Assembly: GCF_000715075.1 (NCBI RefSeq)
Contig: NC_134095.1
Span: forward strand, 52,814,806-52,878,805
Reading direction: 5' to 3'
Length of the DNA: 64,000 bases
Origin: Nicotiana tabacum
Taxonomy: Eukaryota; Streptophyta; Magnoliopsida; Solanales; Solanaceae
A program made the translations under genes and the position numbers. The notes below the pieces were generated by a model. That model saw only the letters and a program-made list of their open reading frames with translations, searched no databases and had not been told where the DNA came from. Positions 1 to 11,053 of this stretch are shown here, piece by piece; positions within the stretch are counted from its first letter, which is position 1; the number at the start of each line of letters is the position of its first letter.

Positions 1-324
1 ATGCAAATAGGTTTTAAAGATTTTTTAAAATCAAATAAATAGGCCAATAATAACAGTTTAGCGACCGTGCTAAAACCACGGAACCTGAGAATGCCTAACA
101 CCTTTTCTTGGGCTAACATAATTCCTTACCCGGATTTCTGTGTTCGCGAACTATAAAACAGAGTCAATATTTCCTCGATTCTGAATTTGAACCGGTGACT
201 TGGGACACCACAAATTATCCCAAGTGGCGACTCTAAATTTTAATAAATAATCCCGTTTCGATTGTCACTTAAATTGAAAAAAACTCCCTTATACCCTTCG
301 GGGGTAGAAAAAAGAGGTGTGATA
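1..324 (+). repeat. E1 5' LTR, 3' terminal part
   Basis: The block matches the end of the E9 LTR: 'gcgaccgtgct' at 61 corresponds to 59526, and the tract ending 'aggtgtgata' at 324 corresponds to 'aggtgtgaca' at 59800. The final CA is mutated to TA here. Only the R/U5-like end of the LTR lies in the window. Confidence 0.88.
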
Positions 325-328
325 GTTC

Positions 329-347
329 TGACAACTCTGCTGGAGTA
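329..347 (+). other. E1 primer-binding site (degenerate)
   Basis: 'tgacaactctgctggagta' lies 4 bp after the LTR end and resembles the PBS of the form TGGCGACTCTGCTGGGGA seen in Tat/Ogre elements, which is complementary to a tRNA 3' end (tRNA-Arg is reported for Ogre). The E9 copy at 59805 is similar. The starting TGG has decayed to TGA. Confidence 0.7.
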
Positions 348-1777
348 AGAACTCAGAACTTCTGGTTCATGGTTCAACAATTCGAGCTTAGAATAATTGT
401 TATATTTGGCTTCATTTATTATCTGGTTTTATTTACATGTTTGGGCCTAATGTGCTAAATGTTTCTTTTTACCGCTTTGATATTATCTGAACTATATATA
501 AACTGCTACGAAACCCTTCTCTTCTCATCTCCGGGGATGTGCACGCTGGTGTGACTCCTTTTCTGTTAGTGTCATACCTCAAATTAGGAAAAGGCTCAGA
601 AAGTTACAAAGCCGGATAGCCTTTTGGTTCCCGATACGTAGTCCCCCCGGCTCGAGTTGTCCGCTCGGGTGCACAAGTCTAGAACAACATACCCAGGTTT
701 TGAACTTAGAATAACTCAACCTCATGCCAGATACCTAGTAGGAATGATTGTTTGAATCATATGCATTTGACTTTGGGGACTCAACACAGGGGTTGAGTCC
801 ATCTAGGACAGGCGTACCCGAAAATAAAAGACCAACCTGATGCATTTTTATGTGCTACCTGTGCATTTAATTTATTTCGGACTGCATGCCGACCGGCTTC
901 TAGATTAAGTGAGCAAAACCAAAATTTATTAGAGAAAAGAAAAAAAGAGACATGACTAGAACCACCTTCTTTGCTGCGGTGATGATCTTTGTTCACCAAA
1001 TAACGAGTGACCTGGAGCGTCTTCAAGGGGATCTTGCGCATAGGCCCGTGGCAAGACCGACTGATGTCCCACGGGCCCCAGGAGCAGTTGAGGCATTGAT
1101 ATATTCATGATTTTCATTCGAGCCTGTATTTTCATTTTCTTTGTTGGAGTCTATAGTCTGTTTTCGAGTCTGTATTTTCATCTTTCTGTTGGAGTCTATT
1201 TGTCCCCCTTTTCGAGTCTGCTAGTTTTTATGATTACATTTTGTAGGATGAGTCGTTGTTATCAAGATATTTTTATTTTATGAAAATTTGAAAACCCGAA
1301 AATGTTTTTTTTATTTTACACTTATTTCCAAAACTACGCTTGGTCTGATTCATGCAGCATCATGATATGTAGTTAATCCCCATAGGATTCGATCATAACC
1401 GTGAAATGAAAGAAAAAGAAAGTGAAAGAGAGAGAGAAAAGAAGAGAATTGTGGGAGGGAAATAATAGCAAAACAAGAGAGAAAAATGAGGGAATAAAAG
1501 AAAAACAAGAATCAAGTAACGAAAAGCAGGAGTGAAAAAAAGAGAAGTTGCAAAATGAAAATTAGGGAAAGCCGGGATGACGCAAGCAACCGATCAAATG
1601 CATAATAAAAATGGTTAACTATTTAGGTGCATTGCATGCCCAACGTGCGGTTACCTATTTGTTAAGCTCTAATCGCTAACAAGTTTGTTGTTGTCATCAA
1701 GTAACAGGTAGGTGGTTAGTTTGTTTGGCATTCTGGCAACTCACCTGTACAACACCAGGTCCAACGACAAGTTGATC
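348..1777 (+). other. E1 5' leader (UTR)
   Basis: There is no credible gene in this stretch. It is alignable by eye with the E9 leader: shared segments include 'gttgtccgctcggg' at 656 and 60141, and the 'ggggactcaacacagg' block at 775 and 60261. It carries one copy of a conserved leader motif at 1332-1397 and a purine-rich tract at about 1405-1560 (A/G runs such as 'gaaagagagagagaaaag'). Confidence 0.8.
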
Positions 1778-3586
1778 ATGGCTAACCAAGAACTGGATGC
1801 AAGTGTTATTGTTCCGTCAAGAGAGGGGAAAGAGTCTGATGTTAATCTGAAAGAGGAGTTGTATAAGCTGAAACAACAGATGGCAGAGATATACCAGGCA
1901 TGGGTAAAAGGGCATCCACCACCATTCTACCCCGCCAACCCTGCTTTCGTCCCGTTGCTTGCTCAATCCAAAGAACCTCCCACTGTTGATTCATCTCCAG
2001 GCTTTCCCATTTACCACCACTACCAAGGCACCACTTCCCAGACTCCACAAGCTCCACCACTCAAACTAGTCTCGTACCCTCCTCCACCAGCCACCCCTGT
2101 CTTTGTGGCACCCCCACCCGCTACACTTCACCGATCCTCTAGTGAGCCTTTATTCGAGACCCAAGATAACCAATACTATCCCCCGGAGCCTACTTTCAAG
2201 GCTCCAAAACCTTACTCCTACACCCCTCATTTCGACCTCCCTGTTGAGACTAAGAAACCACCTAAAAACCCAAAACAGGAGGAAATGTTCAAGAAGGTTA
2301 GAAGCCAGGAACAGTTATTCAGAAACATGCAGGGATTGGGAGGCCAGGTGAGCGTGACCTACAAAGATTTGTGTCTATTTCCTGATGTTCACTTGCCAGT
2401 GGGATTTAAGATGCCAAAGTTTGATTTGTATGATGGGCATGGAGTCCCGGTGGCGCACTTGAGAGGATTCTATTGTAAAATGAGAGGAGTTGGCAGGAAA
2501 TATGAGTTATTGATGGCATACTTTAGCCAGATCTGAGTGGCTCGGCATTGGGGTGGTACACGCATCAAGATCACAACAGATGGTATACCTAGGATGACTT
2601 GGCCCAAGCATTCACCCGTCATTTCTAGTACAATATTGAGATTGTTCGAGGTCATTTATATTTGACTAGGATTGAGAAAAAAGCCTAGTGAAAGTTTTAG
2701 AGAACCCTTCGATGGAGGAAAGCAAAGTGGTGGAATACTTTCTGTAGGCTCTGGAGCCTACCTATTTTGGCCATCTGATATCGGCCATAGGCAAATCTTT
2801 CAACGAGGTAGTGAAGATGGGTGTCATGGTGGAAGAAGGGCTTAATCAAGCAAAATCATGAGTTACTCGGCTATCAAGGCAACTACCGAAGCCATTCAGA
2901 ACAGTACTAGGGGAGTGATCGGAAAGAAGAAGAAAGAAGATGTGACAATAGTTGAATCAGGATCATGGTCACACCAATATACCCAGCCTCGACCCCCTCA
3001 CCAAACCTACACCCAAGACCCATATAATCCGTCACAACATTACTTCCTATCACCAGACACTCATATTTCTATCCACCATGCCCAAACATATACTCAACCT
3101 CCTACCGACGCACAATGGCATGCCCCAGCCCTACGAAACACCTACCCAGCTCCACAAAATGCTTACCCACCCCCACGAGCCTCCTGAAACACTACCGGTC
3201 CAGGTTTCCGACCTAATCCAGCATTCAAAAATGAGAGGTTGCAGCGAAAGAAAACCTTCACCCCGTTGGGGGAGTCCTGTACTAGTTTGTTCCACATATT
3301 GAGGCAGTTGGATATGCTTAGGACAATTGAGTCGAAATTGCCAAACCCTCCTCCAAAGAATCTTGATTACTCCGTGAGCTATGAATATTGTTCTGGTACC
3401 CTGGGGCATGATACGGAGAAGTGGTGGCACCTGAAAAATGCCATCCAGGAGTTCATTGACATAAACCGGATTGAAGTCCAAACTCCAGAGGCACCCAACA
3501 TCAACCAGAACCCACTACCAACCCATCAAGAGACGAACATGATCGAGATAGTACATAAGGGAGGGGAGCCCAAGAAGCCTTCATAG
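1778..3586 (+). pseudogene. gag: E1 gag (capsid-like) pseudogene
   Basis: ATG at 1778 opens a frame with a short coiled region and a long Pro-rich segment. The conserved Tat gag core follows ('PKFDLYDGHGVPVAHLRGFY', ending 'LLMAYF'). The frame breaks near 2530, is disturbed to about 2850, and resumes at 2858 with a GKKKKED basic patch and a Pro/Tyr/Gln-rich tail. The region around 3370-3440 (YEYCSGTLGHDTEKWW) resembles the gag zinc knuckle with its second Cys replaced by Trp. In-frame TGA at 3185 and TAG at 3584 further break it. The product would package element RNA if intact. An upstream GTG at 1712 is open but lacks family support. Confidence 0.85.
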
Positions 3587-5252
3587 ACCATCATGATGAT
3601 TCGGTCCAGTAAGGTCAAGCTAGTTAAAAAACCTAACAGTTGAAGGATCGGTGAACAAGTTGAGCATGACAAATGGCGAACCATCTGTGGTAGTCAAGAA
3701 AGGATCCCCAAGTGATGTTGTAGCAAAGCAAGAGAAGTCAAAGGTGGTTGTGCCAGGAATGGCAAACAAGCCTATCATAATTGTAGAGGGTGCCCATACA
3801 GATCCTGTCATCATCAAGCCTGTATCCTAGTTGTCGTTAATCAGCACCAAGGCCATCCCATAGAACTATGAACAACTGATAGTGACCTATAAGGGAAAGG
3901 AAGTGAAAGAATAAGTCAATGAGGCCCAGGGATTAACTCGTTCGGGGAGATGCTTTGCCCTGGAAGAGTTAAGAAAAGCTAAAACATCCAGAGATAACCC
4001 AGTTCTAGTGAAAAAAGCAGTGACTAAAGAAGAGGCGGAGGAGTTTCTGAGGAAAATGAAGGAACAAGATTATTCCATCGTGGAGCAATTGAGAAAGACT
4101 CCTGCTCAGATTTCATTGTTGTCATTGTTAATCCACTCAGATGAGCATCGTCGGGCCTTGATGAAAATTTTGAACGAGGCTCATGTTCCCGACAAAATTT
4201 TAGTAAACCATCTGGAAAAGATCGCCAACAAAATATTTGAGGTGAACAGGGTCACCTTCTCCGATGATGAGTTGCATGTGGAAGGTATTGAACACAACAA
4301 AGCTCTCTATCTTACGGTAAAATGTGAAGATTCTGTGGTTACCAAGGTATTAGTTGACAATGGTTCCAGTGCAAATATCTGCCCTCTCTCTACTCTGAAC
4401 AAGTTGAAAGTCGATGATGAGAGGATTCACAAGAATAGCATATGTGTTCGAGGTTTTGATGGTAGAGGGAAAGATTCAGTTGGTGATATAGTGCTTGAGT
4501 TGACAATAGGACCTGTGGAATTCACCATGGAGTTCCAGGTGCTGGACGTAGCCGTCTCTTACAATTTGCTGTTAGGTCAACCTTGGATTCATGTCTCGTC
4601 CACTCTGCACCAGATGGTCAAGTTCGAATGCGATAGACAGGAGATCATCGTGTATGGTAAAGATAACTTGTGTGCTCACAGTGATGTCTCTGTCCCGTTC
4701 ATTGAGGTTGAAGATGACAAATGGACTTGGGTCTATCAAGTTTTTGAAACAGTGCCGGTCGAGAAAGTTCCAGAAGGGAAATGTGTTCCAACTCCAAAGA
4801 TAACCTTTGCATCAGTCATGGTAGCTTTTGAAATGCTGAAAAATGGCTTTGTGCCTGGTAAGGGTCTGGGTGCATCTCTGCAGGGTATCATACAGCCAGT
4901 GTCCCTCCCTAAAAATTTGGGTACGTTCTGTCTTGGATTCAAACCTACAACGAAAGATGTGAAAAGGGATAAAAGGTCAAAACAGAAGGCGTGGGCACTT
5001 CCAAAGCCTGTTCCACGTCTCTCCAGGTCTTTTGTCAAGCCCGGTGCCAGGAAACGTCTGACGATAGTTCTGAGTTCTGTGGTTGACGTTGATGAAGAGT
5101 TAATTGAAAGGTTCTAGAGGTTGTTTGGTTATGTGAACATGGTAGAGGTTGGGGAAGTTTCTAGCAACGCGGACGTGCAGTTCGTTGGGCCGAATACAAA
5201 GCTTAACAATTGGCAGGCTACTCCTCTCCCTACCCGGAAGGAGTCTTGGTAG
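3587..5252 (+). pseudogene. E1 aspartic protease with G-patch (gag-pro C-terminal part)
   Basis: The best open stretch is 4008-5117 (369 codons), in a different frame from gag. The protease active site is LVDNGSSANICP near residue 117, the DNG form of the retropepsin D-[ST]-G. A hydrophobic 'YNLLLGQPWIH' follows near residue 190. A G-patch-like motif, 'MLKNGFVPGKGLGASLQG', lies near residue 275; G-patch domains bind RNA or RNA helicases and occur in several Tat elements. The region 3640-4007 reads as a decayed linker in the same frame. TAG at 5115 looks like a mutated Gln codon. Beyond it the frame runs on to TAG at 5250, where family similarity ends. Confidence 0.85.
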
Positions 5253-5439
5253 TTTGTTTTATTTTCCTTTGTAGCTGGGTCATTCCAGGGTTGTGACCCA
5301 GACTTTTATTTTCTGCTTGTTGATGTACAAACCTTGTTATCCTTTAATTTCAATGAAATGCAATTTCCCTTTTCCATCATTCCTGATAGCTCTTATTTTT
5401 GTTTTTCATTTCTTCTTTGTATAGTTCTTTTTATGTCAG
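5249..5439 (+). other. Candidate intron between protease and RT of E1
   Basis: Coding similarity stops at 5250 in frame 3 and resumes around 5440-5450 in frame 2. The gap is T-rich and non-coding, starts with a GT (5249) and ends with 'ttatgtcag' (AG at 5438-5439). Ogre-type elements are known to have a spliced intron between protease and RT. The exact splice sites are inferred. Confidence 0.45.
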
Positions 5440-7190
5440 TTTCAATGAAATGACATGCATGAGGAATCTTCGGCCCAGTCTTAAAAGTCAATCTAATTCT
5501 GAAATATTAATCCAAGAAATAGAGTGTGATGATGAATCAGAATATGATGAGGATGAGGCCTTTGAAAAGATTAGTAAGGAACTAAGTCATTTTGAAGAAA
5601 AACCCAATTCTAATCTGAATGAAACGGAAGCAATCAATCTAGGGGATCCTGATAAAGTCAAAGAAACTAAGATAAGTGTCCATCTTGAACCTCGAATTAG
5701 GGAAGAAATAGTTAAAGCATTGTTAGAGTACAAGGATATTTTTGTATGGTCGTGTGATGACATGCCAGGCTTGAGTTCTAATTTGGTGGTCCATAAATTG
5801 CCGATTGATCTAGCATTCCCTCTTGTTGAGAAGAAGTTGAGAAAGTTCAAAACTGACATGAGTGTGAAGATTAAAGAAGAGGTCACAAAGCAGCTTGATG
5901 CAAAGGTCATTCGAGTCACACGGTATCCTACGTGGTTAGCCAATGTTGTGCCTGTGCCAAAGAAAGATGGTTAAACCAGGGTATGTGTTGATTACCGTGA
6001 TCTCAACAAAGCAAGTCCAAAGGACAATTTTCCACTACCAAATATCCACATTTTGATTGATAATTGTGCCAAGCATGAGATTGGGTCTTTTGTGGACTGC
6101 TATACGGGGTATCATCAGATTTTAATGGATGATGAAGATGCGGAGAAGACGACATTCATCACGCCGTGGGGAATATATTTCTACCGGGTCATGCCTTTTA
6201 GTTTGAAAAATGCTGGGGCAACTTACATGAGGGCAATGACAACCATATTCCATGACATGATACACAAGGAGATCGAGGTTTACGTGGATGATGTGATCAT
6301 AAAGTCCAGAAAGCAGTCTGACCACGTCAGAGACTTGAGAAAGTTTTTTGGAAGGCTCCGCAGATACAATCTCAAACTCAATCCTACAAAGTGTGCATTT
6401 GGTGTTCCATCGGGGAAATTTTTAGGGTTCATAGTCAGTCGATGGGGCATTGAACTGGATCCGTCAAAGATCAAGGCTATCTAGGAATTGCCACTGCCAA
6501 AGAACAAGACCGAGGTGATGAGTCTGTTAGGGAGGCTGAACTACATCAGCAGGTTTATTGCTCAGCTCACGACAACTTGTTATCGCATCTTTAAGCTGAT
6601 AAAGAAGGATGCTGCAGTCAAATGGACTGATGAGTGCCAGGAAGCATTCAATAAGATAAAGGGGTACTTGTCAAACCCACCTGTGTTGGTCCCGCCGGAA
6701 CCTAGAAGACCTTTGATTCTTTATTTGACAGTCTTGGATAACTCATTTAGTTGCGTGTTGGGTCAGCATGATATCACTGGTAGGAAAGAGCAAGCCATCT
6801 ATTACCTCAGCAAGAAGTTCACATCTTATGAGGTCAAGTATACTCCCCTTGAGAGGACATGTTGCGCCCCAACTTGGGTAGCATAGAAGCTGAAACATTA
6901 TTTGTCATCCTACGCCACTTACCCCATTTCTCGCCTGGATCCTCTGAAGTATATCTTCTAGAAGACCATGCCTACAGGAAGGCTCGCAAAGTGGCATATC
7001 TTGCTCACAGAGTTTGACATCGTATATGTGACTCGAACGGTGATGAAAGCCCAAGCTTTGGCCGATCACTTGGCCGAAAACCCGATGGACGAAGAATATG
7101 AACCTTTGAAGACTTATTTTCCCGATGAAGTGATAATGCACATCAACGAGGTCAAGAAGGAGGAAAAGCCCAGTTGGAAACTCTTCTTTG
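5440..7190 (+). pseudogene. pol: E1 reverse transcriptase and first RNase H
   Basis: The frame starts around ATG 5450 with an acidic linker (CDDESEYDEDEAFEKI). RT follows: 'VDYRDLNKASPKDNFPLP' near 5980, 'SFVDCYTGYHQILM' near 6090 (a Cys replaces the first catalytic Asp position's neighbour region), and 'EVYVDDVIIKSR' near 6275, which holds the YVDD catalytic pair. The RNase H domain spans about 6640-7000 ('KWTDECQEAFNKIK', 'AIYYLSKKFTSYEVKYTPLE'). In-frame stops are TAA 5972, TAG 6482, TAG 6884 and TAG 6959. The three TAGs lie where related proteins have Gln. A one-base loss near 7191 shifts the frame. Confidence 0.92.
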
Positions 7191-7600
7191 TGGGGCTGCT
7201 AACATGAAAGGCATTGGGATAGGAGCTGTACTCATTTCTGAAACAGGACATCACTACCCTGTTACGGCTCAGCTTCGCTTCTATTGTACTAACAACATGG
7301 TTGAGTACGATGCATGCATTTTGGGTTTAAGGCTAGCTGTAGATATGGGAATCCAGGAGGTTTTGGTCTTGGGAGACTCGGACCTTCTGGTGCACCAGAT
7401 TCAAGGAGAATGGGAGACACGGGATTTGAAGCCTATACTGTATCGGCAATGTCTGCATGATCTTTGTTAACGCTTTAGATCTATAGAATTCATGCACATT
7501 CCAAGGATCCATAATGAGGCTGCCAATGCTTTGGCTACTCTGGCGTCAATGTTACATCATCTAGATAAGGCTTATGTTGACCCTTTGCATATTTAGGTCC
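7191..7600 (+). pseudogene. E1 second (archaeal-type) RNase H
   Basis: In frame 1 from about 7195 the segment reads 'GAANMKGIGIGAVLISETGH', then 'NNMVEYDACILGLRLAVDMG', then 'VLGDSDLLVHQIQGEW'. This is the additional archaeal-type RNase H that marks the Tat group and sits between RNase H and integrase. The acidic pattern (E in VEYDA, D in GDSDL) is present. The first Asp lies at the frameshift, where the upstream sequence reads VG instead of an expected Asp-Gly. Stops are TAA 7468 and TAG 7594. Confidence 0.85.
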
Positions 7601-8452
7601 GCGATCAGCATGCTTACTGTAACATGGTGGAATAAGAACTTGATGGTGAGCCGTGGTTCCACAACATCAGAGAGTACATTAGAATGGGGGTGTATCCAGG
7701 GTATCAAAAGAGAACAATTCAACGTTTGGCAAGTGGGTTTTTCTTCAGTGGAGGAGTTTTGTACAAAAGGACTCTGGATCTTGGTTTGTTAAGATGCATA
7801 GATGTTGGACAAGCATCGACTATCATGACTGAAGTACATTTCGGGGTTTGCGGGCTACATATGAGCGGGTATGTTCTGGCAAAGAAGATTCTTTGAGCCA
7901 GTTATTATTGGCTCACTATGGAGCGAGATTGTATCAGTTTTGTGCGCAAATGTCATCAATGCTAACTACACGGAGATTTGATCAGTTTTGGGTTATCGTA
8001 CTACTATTCGTACTTTAGTAGGCACACCTACTTACTTGTTGGTATATGGCACAGAAGCAGTGATACCCGTGGAAGTTGAAATTCCATCCCTTCAGATCAT
8101 TGCTGAAGCTGAAATTGATGATGATGAGTGGGTCAAAACCCGTCTGGAGCAATTAAGTTTGATTGATGAGAAAAGTTTGGCAGCAGTGTGTCATGGCCAG
8201 CTGTATCAAAAGAGAATGGCGAGAGCATACAACAAGAATGTGCGTCCCCGAAAATTTGAAGTGGGTCAGCAAGTATTGAAACGCATCCTTCTACATCAGG
8301 CTGAAGCAAAAGGCAAGTTCGCCCCAAATTGGTAGGGACCGTTCATCATAACAAGAATGATTTCCAATGGTACTTTGTATTTGACAGATGTAGAAGGCAA
8401 ATGCGTAGATATGACTATCAATTCTGATGTAGTCAAAAGATATTATGCATGA
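7601..8452 (+). pseudogene. E1 integrase lacking its catalytic core
   Basis: The N-terminal zinc-binding part is seen as 'EVHFGVCGLHMSGYVLAKKI' (7828-7893) and 'CISFVRKCHQC' (to about 7962). Immediately after, near 7980, the sequence jumps to 'YRTTIRTLVGTPTYLLVYGT', which normally follows the DDE core, and continues with the C-terminal part 'RPRKFEVGQQVLKRIL'. The whole catalytic DDE core is therefore missing. Stops: TAA 7633, TGA 7894, TAA 7963, TAG 8333. The natural end of pol is TGA at 8450-8452 after a 'VVKRYYA' tail. Confidence 0.9.
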
Positions 8453-9170
8453 TTTCTTTGGTTTAAATTGTGTTTGTTTGTACTTGACATGTTTTGAAGA
8501 GTAGAATGACGAAGGTAGTTTGTTCTGCTATCTAAGCACTTTATCCTTTGTTACCCCTTTGAGCCTTATTTATTTCCTTCATACCTCTCTTTTGGAGTCA
8601 GTAGCAAAGTTCAGAAACACGAACGCAAAAGGTGAGTAAAGAATAAAAAGAGAAAAGAAAACAGCAAATAGAAAGAAAATAATGGAAAAGAGTGGAAAAA
8701 AGAGAAGAAAAAATAAATAAAAAGAAAAAAAGAAGAAGAAGAAAAGAAAAGAAGAGAAAAGTAAAAAGAGAGAAAGAAAAAGAGAGAAAGAAAAGAAAAG
8801 AGAAAAATCACAACAACAAAGTAATTTCTATGCCATGTATTACGTTTGACCTGATTCTTGTCACCACAAGATATGTAGGCGGCCTCACGGTTCGGTCCCA
8901 TCAAAATAAAAATTCAAAAAGTCCCCAAGCAAAGAAACTGGGGCTGAAAGTTATGGTTGTTGTAAGAAATCTGATTCCAAAAGTTGTAATTTTGAACCTA
9001 GTCAAGTTGTTTTGAGCCTTTGTGATACCCTTTCTTTCTAACCCTATCCAAAAGCCCACATTACGGTCCAAAGAAAGACCTTCCGACCAGTCTTCGAGAT
9101 ATGCCGAGTCAAGCAAGTAGAGGTGACTCATATCAGGGGAAACACTCTGTTCTGAGCAAGAAAATGAAAA
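8453..9170. other. E1 3' UTR, proximal part with purine-rich tract
   Basis: No gene. An A/G tract of about 175 bp (8639-8815) is followed by a second copy of the leader motif (8842-8899: 'cctgattcttgtc', 'gatatgtaggcggcctcacg'). An 'aaactggggctg' at 8937 looks like a polypurine-type signal that recurs as 'aaactggggcagg' at 10569. Confidence 0.7.
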
Positions 9171-9378
9171 ATGAGAGAGTCTTATTGGTGAAAACCCTCA
9201 CTGGCATAGTAAGGCGATGTGAAGCTGAGAGAAATTAAAATGAGAGAGTCTTATTGGTGAAAACCCTCACGGGTACCGTAAGATGACAATGAGTTGAGAG
9301 ATGAACAAATGAGAGAGGTTTGTTGGTGAAAACCCTTCAGGGCACCACAAGCCGAACAAGGTCAGTGATTGGGCAAAG
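9171..9378. repeat. Tandem repeat, 69 bp unit, about 3 copies
   Basis: 'atgagagag' begins units at 9171, 9240 and 9309, each followed by 'tattggtgaaaaccctca' or a close variant ('tgttggtgaaaacccttca' in the third). The spacing is exactly 69 bp twice. It lies in the E1 3' UTR. Confidence 0.9.
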
Positions 9379-10110
9379 AAATTAGGTTATGGAGATCTTG
9401 GGGCACCAAGTATGACAACTGAAAGTTGATTTGTTGGATAGACTGAGTTGATTAATCCGAAATGCATGTCATGATCATTGGTACCAGCTGCTCCACTCAG
9501 ATAAGTATCTTTTCTTTTTCCCCTTCAAACAGTCATCCAGTTTTGGATATTTCTTCCTTATTCCTAACTCTCAAAAGTCATTGCATTTCATTTCATTTTG
9601 GTTTATTTCTCTAAGATATTTCCAATATTAGTTTTGTTTAAGCTAATAAGAAAGGATTTGAAAGCTCACTACCAACTTCTAAAATTGCGCAAAGCACAGT
9701 GCGGCCAGAACATGCCAGAGATAGTATGATGTAAAGTGGGACATAAAGTGTCAGTGAAAGTTCCATCAGTGGAATGGTTTAGTAATTTTATGGGAGATGC
9801 AGAGGTTCAGATAGAAGGGTCAGAAATGTAAAACAATGGTTTAGGTATAGAGCACTCAGGTCATCCAAGGTCCTGCGGTTGAGGATCAGTCGGAAAGTCA
9901 AACAATTCTTGGCCAGTTCAAGGCAGCCAGTCAAGGCAAAGCACGGTAAGGGAAGAGCCACCTTTAGCAAGAATGCCACAAACTAACCACCACATTTTTA
10001 AACTGACAAGATTTTTCTTTGATTTGAAACAGGGGCAGAAAATTTGTTTGTTTCGGAGAAACCCTCCGTAAGGAAAAGCAAGTACTAGACAGGTTTGACC
10101 GTAAATTCTC
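9379..10110. other. E1 3' UTR, unique spacer
   Basis: No gene or clear repeat. It contains 'gaaacaggggcagaaaat' near 10027, which resembles the later 'aaactggggcaggaaat', so it may itself be part of a longer-period duplication in the UTR. Confidence 0.5.
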
Positions 10111-10520
10111 AGGACCCTCCTAGATAATGGGACCTAGTTTAAAATTCAAAACATTCATGAGTAACAAGATCTAGTATAAGTCTTACCCCAAAGAAATATA
10201 AGTTGGCTTTGAAGTTTTCATTCTTAGGATAGGATTCAATTCGAAATTTTCAAGACCCTCCTGAATAATGGGACCTAGCTTTAAGACTTCCATTAGATAA
10301 CAAGATTTAGCGTACGTTCTGCTATAGGGAAGTGTAATTTAGCCTTAAAGTTGTCACTCTTAAGATAAGACTTGATTTTGATTTTTAGGACCCTCCTGGA
10401 TAATGGGATGTAGTTTTAAGACTATTTTAGATAACAAGATTTAGCAGGAGTCATACCTTTAAAAGATATAATTTAGCTTTAAAACTGTCATTGGGATCTA
10501 TCTTATAAATTCTTAGAGAT
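10111..10520. repeat. Tandem repeat, about 133-141 bp unit, about 3 copies
   Basis: 'aggaccctcctagataatgg' starts at 10111, a variant at about 10252 and another at 10387. Each is followed by 'acctag.ttt', 'aacaagattta' and 'atataagttggcttt' variants. The spacing is about 141 and then 134 bp. Confidence 0.85.
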
Positions 10521-10612
10521 ATTTGGTAACATGATTCAATTAACACTCACTGATGTGCCCAGCTACCAAACTGGGGCAGGAAATTTTCTTTGTTGTGACT
10601 AATTTGTTGTAA

Positions 10613-11053
10613 TCAGGCATCCACCTGGAAAGAAAGGGAGAACAACACGAGTTTCAAAGATAGAAAGCAGTTCAGGTTCAAGCAATCAGGCACCCACTTG
10701 GGGAAATAAGGAAAGATAGTTCAAAGGAAAAGCAGTCGCAAGAGGAAGTAGTTCAAGTTCAGCAATCAGGAGCCCACCTGGAGAACAAAGGGAAAACAAA
10801 TCAAATTCCAAGAAAAAGTAGTTCAAGCGTCGGTAATCAGGAGACCACCTAAAAAACAAAGGGAGAAGCGATTCAAGTGTTGGAAGTCAGGAGCCCACCT
10901 GAAGAACAAAGGGAAAAACAGTTCAAGTGTCGGTAATCAGGAGCTCACCTGGAGAATAAAGGGAGAGCAATTCAAGTGTTGGTAATCAGGATCCCACCTG
11001 AAGAACAAAGGGAAGTAGCAAGGTTCAAAGGAGTTCAACAATCAGGAGCCCAC
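10613..11053. repeat. Tandem repeat, about 55-80 bp unit, about 8 copies
   Basis: 'aatcaggagcccacctgg' and variants recur at roughly 10613, 10684, 10765, 10841, 10887, 10937, 10983 and 11039, spaced by 'agaacaaagggaaa..agttcaagtgt'. The last unit is cut by the E2 insertion at 11054, which shows the array existed before E2 arrived. Confidence 0.88.

Larger units (their letters stand above)
1..11053 (+). mobile_element. E1: Tat-lineage Ty3/gypsy retrotransposon, left edge and 3' LTR missing
   Basis: Seen: end of an LTR, a primer-binding site, gag, protease plus G-patch, RT with a YVDD box, RNase H, a second RNase H-like segment, a broken integrase, and a 2.6 kb 3' UTR with tandem repeats. Known: YVDD RT, dual RNase H and long repeat-bearing 3' UTRs typify the plant Tat group (Ogre/Retand). 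The element starts left of the window. It ends at 11053 where E2 is inserted; no 3' LTR is found beyond E2, so its tail is deleted. No open reading frame is complete, so it cannot be autonomous. Confidence 0.93.

Noticed and set aside
8611..9015. Lys/Arg-rich and Phe-rich frames on both strands
   Set aside because: They are translations of the purine-rich tract in the E1 3' UTR.
10613..11053. Regularly spaced repeats resembling a CRISPR array
   Set aside because: Units vary in length and the spacers are similar to each other; this is a tandem repeat in a plant retrotransposon UTR.
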